From the NCBI GenBank assembly GCA_965218775.1, contig CBDCLS010000003.1, forward strand, positions 372,001-436,000: a stretch of 64,000 nt of DNA. Reading direction: 5' to 3'. This DNA is from CAUZIZ01 sp965218775 (lineage in GTDB: Bacteria; Acidobacteriota; UBA6911; RPQK01; JAJDTT01). Below the pieces are notes generated by a model, which was not told the DNA's origin, ran no database searches, and saw nothing but the letters and a program-made list of their open reading frames with translations. Shown in pieces: positions 45,245-53,095 of the stretch (its first letter is position 1; each line of letters starts with the position of its first letter). The position numbers and the translations under genes were made by a program.

Positions 45245-46243
45245 CTACTGCTTGCCGACGCGGCAGAACTCAGTCACCACACCGTAGACACCTTGGACCA
45301 CCATTGCCATGCGATCGTAGTCGAGCGTCTCAGGAAGATCTTGTGGAGTGTGGTAGTTGGGGTTTCGGTAGTGTGCTGTATCTGTGATCATCACCACAGG
45401 GTATCCCGCTTCCCAGTAATAGCGGTGGTCCGACCAGTCGATGCCGGGAACCCACTCCGGCGCAGAGATGGAGTAGACGGGAAGCAGTGAGGCCCCTCGC
45501 ATCGCACCCTTGACTCGACGCACCGTTTCCCCTTGACCCAGCTTCCCCACAACAGCGATGAAATCGCCCCGGGACGGATAGAAAAGCTTCAACAAGGAGA
45601 GGGGAAAGTGCTGACTGCCCTCCGCATCGCTGAAGAAGCCGATCATTTCCAGGGAGACCATGAGATCGACGTGCACGTCCTGCTGCTGAAGAGACCTGAC
45701 GTGGACGGCACTCCCGGTGTTGGAAGTCCGAAAATGAGGAGGCTCCTCCAGAGTGTAGGCGACGAGCTCGACCGTCATGGCCAGAGGGCTGCTGCCCAGT
45801 AGTCGCCCTAGCTCGATGAGACCGGCCACTCCACTGGCGTTGTCGTCGGCCGCCGGCAGCTCTTCCCACGCATCGTAGTGGGCTCCCACCACCAGACGTT
45901 CCCTCGTATCTGGTCCCAGTCTCAGAATCACGTTGATATACGTCTCGCCGCCGACCTGGTACGTCTGTTCCACAGGACTCTTTCCTGTAGCCTCTCGTAA
46001 CTGACTGCCAATGTATTCGGCAACACGGTCGAGGACCTCCGGATGAGCCTCATTTCTGGGGAAGAACCTCTCGCTCAGCATCCGCACGTGGGTCTCAAGC
46101 TGCGCTGCCTCAACTCCCAGCGGGGTTTGGGACCCCCCGGCCACGGGGAGGAAGGGTTGGGTTACACAGATCCAGGCTGTTGCGAGCAAGAGCGCGAATC
46201 CAGCTAGAACGACGATTAGCGTCATCTTGACTCCCTTTCTCAT
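45245..46243 (-). CDS. M28-family zinc aminopeptidase
   Basis: 332 residues with an N-terminal membrane segment (LIVVLAGFALLLATAWICV). The M28 dizinc site is recognisable: His and Asp in VVGAHYDAWEE, the bridging Asp in PAADDNASGVAGLIEL, the Glu pair in AYTLEEPPHF, and the C-terminal His in NYHTPQDLPETLDY. It cleaves N-terminal residues from peptides in the periplasm or outside. An alternative start seven residues in is possible. Operon-like spacing (20 bp) to the LCAT-like gene. Confidence 0.88.
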   Translation of the reverse strand: MRKGVKMTLIVVLAGFALLLATAWICVTQPFLPVAGGSQTPLGVEAAQLETHVRMLSERFFPRNEAHPEVLDRVAEYIGSQLREATGKSPVEQTYQVGGETYINVILRLGPDTRERLVVGAHYDAWEELPAADDNASGVAGLIELGRLLGSSPLAMTVELVAYTLEEPPHFRTSNTGSAVHVRSLQQQDVHVDLMVSLEMIGFFSDAEGSQHFPLSLLKLFYPSRGDFIAVVGKLGQGETVRRVKGAMRGASLLPVYSISAPEWVPGIDWSDHRYYWEAGYPVVMITDTAHYRNPNYHTPQDLPETLDYDRMAMVVQGVYGVVTEFCRVGKQ

Positions 46244-46575
46244 GTCCCCCCAACCTCCCCAGGACGAGTGAGCCTCCAGAGCGGTGAAAGATTTGAACTA
46301 TTAGACGGTCCCGTCTCACGTCAGGGAACCTCCATCCACCGTTTCTGCTGAGAGGTTAACTCGTGGTGGAGGAGGGCAGCCACGGGTGTTGTGATGCTTC
46401 TTCAAGTGTCACAGAGGTCAGAATAGGGCGGCCTCCGACGCCGTTGCCTGTTTCATCCTTGAGGCTCGAGATCCGCCTATTCGTGAAGAGCAAACCTCCA
46501 CCGTGGCACCGAGAGAAATGGAAACAGACCATGTGATTCTCGGAAACAGCGAGTGACCCGTCGGCAAGAACGGTC
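46244..46575. other. Intergenic, nothing recognised
   Basis: About 330 bp between the GntR gene and the peptidase gene, both on the minus strand. It presumably contains the promoter of the peptidase-hydrolase-acylase set. No repeat or RNA seen. Confidence 0.4.
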
Positions 46576-47475
46576 TCAGGGCTTCATTCCCTCCTCGAGC
46601 CGCTCGATGCACTTCGGAGAGACCATCCGATAGTGAACCAGATTTCTGGACTTGACTCGGCTCTTCGTGATCGAGTCGCAGAACACGACATCGGCCCACT
46701 CCAGACCCTCACCCTCCTGTGAGGGGAGCAGGTACTCCCGCATTCTATGGCGCTGGCCAATGAGGGGCGCCAGCAGACCCCTCGCTGTCAGAAGGAAGGT
46801 CTCGCTTACGGATACCACAGCGATCAGAGAAGGTCTCTCCAAGCTGCGCACGATATTGAAGTGTTCCTTTGCCTCGCTGAAGGTGAGCCCGACCACGGCA
46901 CCGTCCTTGGAAACCAGCGTTCTCACGTCGGGCAGCAGGCCGAGGGGGGTAGTGACAAGAGCACCCGCCGATAAGGACCGATTAGCGGAAAGCTGCTCCA
47001 GTGAGCAGGCTTCCACAGGGTAGGGGAGATTCTCTCTGAGCTCAACCCGGAGCAGGTGACGCATACCAGGATCATCCACACTCACCACCAGGATGTGATC
47101 AGGTGACTGAGCCATGAGGCGCTCCTGAACACGCTGGCGAAGCTGCTGAACGGTGTACCCATGTTCCCGGGCAGCCTGGATGGTCTCGTTGATCAGGTCG
47201 TCCAGATCCTTGGAGGCGGGAGGATCGGACAACTCTTCTGCCGAACGTACCATCATCCGGCTCCCGTGCCGGCGTACCAACCAGTCACGGGACACCAGGT
47301 CTTGGTAGGCCTGACTGACCGTGTTGTGATGAATCTTCAATCGTCGGGCCAGGGCTCGGACGCTGGGAAGGTCCTGGCCCGGCCGCAGCCTCCCCGTGGC
47401 GATCAGGAAGACGATCTGCTCCGTTAGCTGCTGCCGGATCGGAAAGTCGCTGTCCCGACTGATCTGAATGTCCAT
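46576..47475 (-). CDS. GntR-family transcriptional regulator
   Basis: 299 residues from the ATG at 47475; the longer upstream frame is not protein-like. Residues 1-75 are the winged helix of the GntR family (PIRQQLTEQIVFLIATGRLRPGQDLPSVRALARRLKIHHNTVSQAY). The rest is not an aminotransferase or FadR domain. It looks like a Rossmann-like periplasmic-binding fold (ILVVSVDDPGMRHLLRVELR, GALVTTPLGLLPDVRTLV, LIAVVSVSETFLLTARGLLA), so it probably binds a small effector. The neighbouring peptidase-hydrolase-acylase set on the same strand is a plausible target. Confidence 0.85.
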   Translation of the reverse strand: MDIQISRDSDFPIRQQLTEQIVFLIATGRLRPGQDLPSVRALARRLKIHHNTVSQAYQDLVSRDWLVRRHGSRMMVRSAEELSDPPASKDLDDLINETIQAAREHGYTVQQLRQRVQERLMAQSPDHILVVSVDDPGMRHLLRVELRENLPYPVEACSLEQLSANRSLSAGALVTTPLGLLPDVRTLVSKDGAVVGLTFSEAKEHFNIVRSLERPSLIAVVSVSETFLLTARGLLAPLIGQRHRMREYLLPSQEGEGLEWADVVFCDSITKSRVKSRNLVHYRMVSPKCIERLEEGMKP

Positions 47476-48221
47476 CGTTCCGAAGGAGCCGCTCGTGAAA
47501 GAGAGACCTGAGATTGGAATCCCAACTTGGACCGCATTGTACATGCTCCTCTGTCTTGTGACAGCCGGGAAACTGTCACGGCCTCGATGGTACCAAGAAC
47601 CGTGGCCACCCGTGACGAAAGAGGAATTCAACCAGTCGTCCGGGTGGTCACCTGGTTGTTCGTGGGTACTCTCAGTACCTGGTCGGCTGGAATCGCATCG
47701 GCGTACATCCTGTCTGACGGACCGGGGACTCTCTACGCCCAGTTCGGAGTTGTGCTTTCTCTTGCGATGCTTCTGCGGTGGAGCCTATCGACCACACTGC
47801 GCATCCTTGCCGTCCCTTCCTTGCATTGACTTGCGGACTCCAGACTAAGAGCAACCTACTCAGCGAGTTTCTGCGGGTACTTAGATCTCTGGGTCTGGAA
47901 GGGCAATCTCAGAGGATGGCATCTCAGCGAATGGCGTATATATTAATCCGAAGGATAGATGGATCCATTCTCAGCTACCATACGGAACCAGGATTCAGTC
48001 CCAAGAATATGCGGTCATCCGTCACGAGAAGATCAGAAGAACTCGAATCCGACGTTGATATCAGGAACGTCGGCTAATTCCAGGAAGGTCCGTCCAAAGG
48101 AGGCCAACCGATGCGACCTAACCCCAGGGCAAGTCGTTCTAAGGAAGGTTCTACGGCTGTGAAGATCCCACTGACGACCTGCTGAACCGGGAATCGCTCT
48201 TCTCATGGCCTCAACCTGAGT
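47476..48221. other. Intergenic with repeat copy F and an uncertain small frame
   Basis: A plus-strand frame at 47587-47829 has one hydrophobic stretch (TWLFVGTLSTWSAGIASAYI) and could encode an 80-residue membrane protein, but it has no family similarity and no clear ribosome site. Copy F of the dispersed repeat follows at 47881. The remainder up to the propeller gene end shows nothing. Confidence 0.35.
47881..48002 (-). repeat. Dispersed kinase-junction repeat, copy F
   Basis: Matches copy E over CTGGGTCTGGAAGGGCAATC, TATATATTAATCCGAAGGAT and GGATCCATTCT. It carries a small internal duplication (GGATGGCATCTCAGCGAATGG) not seen in the others. The nearest downstream minus-strand start is the GntR gene, 400 bp away. 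Confidence 0.75.
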
Positions 48222-50870
48222 TCACCTGAACTCCAACGCATAAAGCTTCGGATAGGCTCCCTGCCCCGAGAAGTATATCCTCACCTTGAAAGAGGCGCTC
48301 TCCAGGTCACGGAGATTCTGGCCCTTCCAGAGGATCTCCCGGATGATAAAATCACCTGACAAGCGGGGGCTATCACGCCTCGAGTAGCCTGTGATGATCT
48401 GACCGGAGCGTCCGTCTAGCAGCTCCACCTCCAGATGGGCCTTGTCCCCGCAATCCGCGTTCAGGTAAAGGTGGGAAGCCGAGCCGCGGCGGATGGGGAT
48501 CGTGGTCAGGCTTCCCTGTGCACGTTTTTCGGTCAGCCCCAAGTGGGTGAAGCCGTCCAGCCTCACGGTGGCCAGCCCCCCCGAGGTGTTGTACTCATAC
48601 TGGCCGCAGGTCCCACCGTAGTAAAGTTTGATCTGCTCACCGTCCACCAACGGCAGGAAGGGAGAGACGATCTCACAGTCCCACTCACCTGGATCTCCCA
48701 GCGCCAGGACCTTTTCGCCCGGCTTCACGAAGACGAATTTCTCGCCGTCCCGGCTGACGGCCAGTTCCACATCCAGCCGCTCTCCACTGTATTGGTATTG
48801 GTAGAAGGCGAGATAGTAGCCATGATACGGCCAGACCGTCATGTCGTGGATCTGCTCCACTTTACCCCCCAGGACCGGCGGCTTGCCCCGGGCGAGGGGG
48901 TCCAGAACCGGGTTCCCGATGTGAGCGGTCCACTGCAGGCCGTCGCTACTGTAGGCGTAGCTGCCGCCGCGCCGGGCCAGGTTCAGCGCCGAAAAGCCGT
49001 AGGCCTTGTACCTCTTTGCTGGATCCCTCTCTTTTCTGTCGTTGAGCAGTGTAAGAGGAAAGAAAGAAAAGGGCTTGCCGGCGGAGAAGTGGACCTCCGC
49101 TCTCTCCTCCCGCCAGTGAATGCCGTCCCCGGAGGTGAACAGAGCGCCGTTGATGGACTCGCTCCAGGGGTCCAGCCGGCCCGCCCTGGCCTCGTCATTC
49201 TGCATCCCGTAGTTGGAGAACCGGATCAGCTGGTAGCGGCGCTGCCGGTCGGCGTCTCCGGGATCGTGGCAAACCATGGGGACATATGGGATGTCCGGGA
49301 TCCAATTGGTCTCTTTGCGGCCCCCAAACGCTGCCAGAGCCAGATTGACTCGTCGGAAAGTGAGCCCATCCCGGCTCTCTGCATACCCGACCCGGAACCA
49401 CTCCCACCAGGGCTGGCTCGAGTCCACCAGGAGACCCGAGTACCACAGGCGGTAGATACCTTCCTCCTTGATTACCCGCATCCAGGTGCCGGCGCTGTGG
49501 CTGTCGAAGGCACCCGGTGGGCCGGAGCCGAGAATGGGATTGCCCCCGTATTTTCGAGCCGGATTGAGTCTCAGTTCGAGCCCGTCCAGGGTTTGGATCT
49601 CCTTCAGGTCCAGGAACAGCACCTTCCTGCCCGGTTCAGCCTCCAGGCCCGGCACTTGGATGAGATGAAACGCCGTTACCGGGAACCGGGTCTCGTGGGC
49701 CAGCGTGAGGGCGATTCCGGTGCTGTCGGCCCCCGTCTCCTCTTGGACCGAAAGCAGATCCACGGACAGGTGATTGTCCTCCATTCGTGGGGAGTTGCGG
49801 ATCAGCCGAGGACCGTTGTGGATAGGACCCCAGGTGGTGCCCAGCCAGCGGGAGTAGAAGACATGGCGCCGCGCGCTGTTGATGAAGAAGAGCCACGGTA
49901 CCCCGTAGCGATCCGTGGCGATCTGTGGTGAGTGCAAGGTATCCCAGTGGAGCCGGCTGTCCAGCTGGCTCAGAGGGTGCCTTTCTGCAGGCTCTTCCTC
50001 AACAAAGGTGTACTCCAGAAGCGAATGGTCGCTTTCGAAGATCGCCAGGAGCCGATCTCCCGTGGGTAGCATCACCGGGCGGTAGGCCCGGGCCACCAGC
50101 TTCCGGGCGGCCCCTAGCGAACTGGTCTTCAGGTTCGCGATTCCTCCTGCCAGGTACCAGGTGTCCTCGTAGATGTCGTGCCAGGCCAGATAGAATCGTC
50201 CACTCCGGTCCACCTGGAGGCTGGGGGGCGCGACCCCATAACCCTCGGTGACCCTTCCCCACCTCCATCGGCGGCCCATCCTGCCGACCGAGATCCCGGT
50301 CCGGTGCTCTCCCCGATCCACGCTCCAGGCCACCCACACGCTCCCGTCGGGCGCGAGGGTAATGTCCCCCACCCGGGATGCCGACGGTTCGAGGACAAGC
50401 GCACCTGCCGTCCCCAATTCGGGATGGAGCCAGATCTGGTCTTCCTTGAGCTCCGCGCGGGCCCGTATCCTATCCAGGTCCATCAACGCATAGGCGGACA
50501 ATCCCTGCTCTGTACTCCACACCAGGTGGAGCCGGTTCCTTCCGTCGATGGCCATGCCGGCGGAGAAGAGGGGATCGCCGGGTCGGCTCACGGGGAGGGA
50601 AAGCTCGGCAGGCGGGTAGAAATCCTCCAGGGACGACGGCGATGCCCCTCTTGAGTAACGGAGGGAGAAGACCGGCCTGCCCTGGGTGTCCGGCCGAGAG
50701 GTGAGGAGCCAGTACCTGCCACCGGTGGTGCGGGCAACCCGCTTGCTGATGGCCCGGTCGAAGTGCCGGCGCAGGGACTCCTTAACCGGCGCCCAGACGA
50801 ACTCTGAGAGGGTAAGGGCGGCAATCAGCAGCAGTCCCCCCAACTTGGCGCACATGCCCACATTCGTCAT
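48222..50870 (-). CDS. Large exported propeller hydrolase-like protein
   Basis: 882 residues from the ATG at 50870, whose ATGA overlaps the stop of the truncated kinase; an ATG three codons earlier is equally open. A signal or anchor follows (LGGLLLIAALTLSEFVW). The first 400 residues form a propeller-like domain of their own (VGDITLAPDGSVWVAWSVDR, LQVDRSGRFYLAWHDI, IATDRYGVPWLFFI). The second half matches the 2191 and 20977 proteins: VLFLDLKEIQTLDGLELRLN, YRLWYSG, YAESRDGLTFRR, FTSGDGIHWREE, YSSDGLQWTAH, and the C-terminal sandwich. Probably acts on a glycan outside the cytoplasm. Confidence 0.72.
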   Translation of the reverse strand: MTNVGMCAKLGGLLLIAALTLSEFVWAPVKESLRRHFDRAISKRVARTTGGRYWLLTSRPDTQGRPVFSLRYSRGASPSSLEDFYPPAELSLPVSRPGDPLFSAGMAIDGRNRLHLVWSTEQGLSAYALMDLDRIRARAELKEDQIWLHPELGTAGALVLEPSASRVGDITLAPDGSVWVAWSVDRGEHRTGISVGRMGRRWRWGRVTEGYGVAPPSLQVDRSGRFYLAWHDIYEDTWYLAGGIANLKTSSLGAARKLVARAYRPVMLPTGDRLLAIFESDHSLLEYTFVEEEPAERHPLSQLDSRLHWDTLHSPQIATDRYGVPWLFFINSARRHVFYSRWLGTTWGPIHNGPRLIRNSPRMEDNHLSVDLLSVQEETGADSTGIALTLAHETRFPVTAFHLIQVPGLEAEPGRKVLFLDLKEIQTLDGLELRLNPARKYGGNPILGSGPPGAFDSHSAGTWMRVIKEEGIYRLWYSGLLVDSSQPWWEWFRVGYAESRDGLTFRRVNLALAAFGGRKETNWIPDIPYVPMVCHDPGDADRQRRYQLIRFSNYGMQNDEARAGRLDPWSESINGALFTSGDGIHWREERAEVHFSAGKPFSFFPLTLLNDRKERDPAKRYKAYGFSALNLARRGGSYAYSSDGLQWTAHIGNPVLDPLARGKPPVLGGKVEQIHDMTVWPYHGYYLAFYQYQYSGERLDVELAVSRDGEKFVFVKPGEKVLALGDPGEWDCEIVSPFLPLVDGEQIKLYYGGTCGQYEYNTSGGLATVRLDGFTHLGLTEKRAQGSLTTIPIRRGSASHLYLNADCGDKAHLEVELLDGRSGQIITGYSRRDSPRLSGDFIIREILWKGQNLRDLESASFKVRIYFSGQGAYPKLYALEFR

Positions 50871-51391
50871 TTGGTCCATCCGCGTCGTGAATGGGTCAGA
50901 TCAGCAGCAGGGACGTCGTCTTCCAGCACCTTGGCTAGTCCGAAGTCCAGCAGCTTGACCTTGGCCTCCGGTGTGACCTTGACGTTGGCGGGCTTTAGAT
51001 CGCGGTGGATGATCCCGCCTTCGTGGGCGGCTTCCAGACCCTCGGCAATTTGTCGGCAGATTTCGAGGGCCTCCTCAACACCCAGGGGACCTTTGCTCAG
51101 CCTCTCGGCGAGGGTCTCACCCTCGACCAGCTCCAGGACCAGAAAGCGCACTCCATCGGACTCTTCCAGGCCATGGATCGCCGCAACGTTGGGGTGATTG
51201 AGGGAGGCCAAGACCTGAGCCTCGCGTCGAAACCTGGCCAACCTCTCGGCGTCCTGGGTAAATCGTTCAGGGAGAACCTTGATGGCGACTTTGCGCTTCA
51301 GAGTGGTGTCCTCGGCTCGATACACCTCCCCCATCCCGCCTTCACCTAGCTTGTCAGTGATCTTGTAGTGGGGAATGGTCTGGCCTATCAA
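50867..51391 (-). pseudogene. Serine/threonine protein kinase, truncated after the DFG motif
   Basis: 174 residues from a TTG start. Present: glycine loop LGEGGMGEVYRAED, Lys in VAIKVL, the catalytic loop IIHRDLKPANVKV and DFGLAKVLEDDV. The frame then turns into SRRGWTK and stops, so the activation loop, the APE-type segment and the C-lobe are missing. Hanks kinases need these to fold, so the product is very unlikely to phosphorylate. It is cut exactly where the propeller hydrolase gene begins, joined by an ATGA overlap, and copy C of the repeat lies 34 bp upstream. It may now serve only as a translated leader. Confidence 0.8.
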
Positions 51392-51424
51392 CGAGCCTCC
51401 AGACTGCTGGGGAGTCTATGTGGC

Positions 51425-51478
51425 AATACTAGATCTTTGGGTCTGGAAGGGCAATGCCAGGGGACGGCATATATAGAA
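51425..51478 (-). repeat. Dispersed kinase-junction repeat, copy C
   Basis: AATACTAGATCTTTGGGTC then GGAAGGGCAATGCCAGGGG and CATATATAGAAATC. Shorter than copy B: the far side has been lost next to the IS1-type transposase gene. It keeps the natural position just upstream of a kinase start. Confidence 0.7.
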
Positions 51479-51491
51479 ATCGGGTGCTTCT

Positions 51492-52541
51492 TCAGGCAAG
51501 TGTTGTTATGCCATTTCCCCTCCAGTGCCCAAACTGGTCAGACCTTACATCCAATCTAGGGTACCGTGCGACAATCAGCATCAGGAAGAATAAGAAGAAC
51601 GCGGCCTGGCTCGTGAATAGTTCCCGGAAGGAGAGCCTCTTCTTAGCCAGTCCAGCTTGCACGGCTGGAGTTCGTAGCGTCTTGCCAAACTTCAAAGCCC
51701 TGTGCGGTCGCAGAAAATTGTAATAGGCCATGAGCAAAGCCACCTGACCTTCCAAGAATTCCGTGCGGCGGGCGTGGCAAGGGGTGCGACGGCCCAGATA
51801 GGAACAGCCCTGGCGGATGGTCAGATTGTGGCGCTCGATGAAACTCGTGTTGAGAGTGCTGGAATCCTCGGAATGAAACAGTGCTTCCTCCAGTTCTGCT
51901 TGTGTTCCGAGAAGGACTCTACGGTCGACCCGGACCACCCGATTCTCCCGGCGCTTCTTGATGACCTGGCCGTAGATGCAGACGCCCAAGAGCAACCTTT
52001 TCGCCGCCCACTCGTACATCTCGAACCCGTCGCTGGTGAGGAGAAAACGGTGTTCGATCCGGCCTCGCTGAAGGGCCTGGCGCAACACTCGCTTGATGTT
52101 TCGGAAGTTCCGTCGTCCGATCTCGAAGGAGACCCAGAGTCTGGACCACACTTCCAAGCTGGTCAGCACCCAGCTCACTCGCTTCTTTGCTCCGATGAAT
52201 GTCCTGATCTCGTCGGCTTGAAGCTCGCGGATGAGGAAGCCTTTCAGCATCCGATCGTTGAACCGGGCAGCATATCTGGCCGCCGATTCAAGCCACCGGG
52301 CGACTGTGCCCCAAGCCATCCGTTTGATCCTGGCCATAGTCGAAATCGCAAGACCGTGGACACACATGCGGACGACTTCATCGAACAAAGACCTGGGCTT
52401 GTGCAGCCGATAATAGGGTGTTCCGTGGGTGGAAGAGAAGGTTCGGCCGCACTGATTGCAGCGGTAGCGCCGCCGTCGACCCTGTCTGGTGATGTAGAAG
52501 GAGTGGCGGATGATGTTGCCTTTGCCGGACTGTCCTCTCAA
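51492..52541 (-). CDS. IS1-family transposase
   Basis: 349 residues. A zinc-ribbon N-terminus (RYRCNQCGRTFSS) is followed by a helix-turn-helix (SLFDEVVRMCVHGLAISTMARI, GTVARWLESAARYA) and an IS1-type catalytic domain: Asp in LQADEIRTFIG, Asp in LLTSDGFEMYEW, Glu in TSFIERHNLTIRQ. The expected first Cys pair of the ribbon (CCPNPDC) is encoded just upstream of 52541, in frame but before any ATG, GTG or TTG. The real start is therefore either a rare codon or lost. Terminal repeats were not identified. It sits directly left of the MITE. Confidence 0.82.
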   Translation of the reverse strand: MRGQSGKGNIIRHSFYITRQGRRRRYRCNQCGRTFSSTHGTPYYRLHKPRSLFDEVVRMCVHGLAISTMARIKRMAWGTVARWLESAARYAARFNDRMLKGFLIRELQADEIRTFIGAKKRVSWVLTSLEVWSRLWVSFEIGRRNFRNIKRVLRQALQRGRIEHRFLLTSDGFEMYEWAAKRLLLGVCIYGQVIKKRRENRVVRVDRRVLLGTQAELEEALFHSEDSSTLNTSFIERHNLTIRQGCSYLGRRTPCHARRTEFLEGQVALLMAYYNFLRPHRALKFGKTLRTPAVQAGLAKKRLSFRELFTSQAAFFLFFLMLIVARYPRLDVRSDQFGHWRGNGITTLA

Positions 52542-52614
52542 GGAGCAATCGGGGTTTGGACAGCAGCGAGATCGTGTTCTGCTCTTGTTGGGCTTGCTTT
52601 GCCGTATTACGCCC

Positions 52615-52801
52615 TAAGGGTCTGCGCAAAAATAACTTGGCATTTTGGCATCTCATTTTCACACCATCTTCGGCCGCTCCTCAATCGCGAAATCCTCAAC
52701 GTAGACCCGGCTACGCCTGCGGTTTCGCTCAATCGTTCGCGGCCAAATCTGGTGCAAATCTGAGCGCCAATTCTACCAAGTTATTCTTGCGCAGACCCTA
52801 A
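52615..52801. mobile_element. 183-bp MITE with 24-bp inverted repeats
   Basis: Ends AGGGTCTGCGCAAAAATAAC (52617 onward) and its complement ending at 52799. The 24-bp arms differ at one position. TAA flanks both sides if the element is taken as 52618-52798. The middle has no coding capacity. Its right flank is also the insertion point of the IS1380-type element, so it was there first. Confidence 0.7.
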
Positions 52802-52999
52802 CCCGGATTTCTCAAGGAGAAAGCCGAAAGGGCGATTTTAGTCGATTTCTCGACGCCGGTCTGGGTCAAAGGCGCCGCTGAGGGCGGTGCAGAGTACGAC
52901 AGGCGTCGTGAGGCCTGTGTCGAGCGCGGAAAACCGGTTTTTCAGACACACCTCAGGCGCCTCAGTTGCAGACGGCTGGGATTTCCGACTTTCCTTGGC

Positions 53000-53095
53000 T
53001 CAACCGAGCTGTTGAAGCTGGGCCAAGGCTTGGGCATAGAGTGCTTGGTAAGGATAACCCTCGCTCAAGGACAGACTCACCCGCCGGACACTGAC
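53000..53095 (-). pseudogene. IS1380 transposase, severed C-terminus
   Basis: Encodes VSVRRVSLSLSEGYPYQALY then AQALAQLQQLG and a stop. It continues exactly where the main part at 54435 breaks off (QIRVSV). This is the typical C-terminal segment of IS1380 transposases. Confidence 0.85.
53087..53095. repeat. Target-site duplication, IS256 copy 1
   Basis: GACACTGAC here and at 54435-54443, directly flanking the 1339-bp element. Confidence 0.9.
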
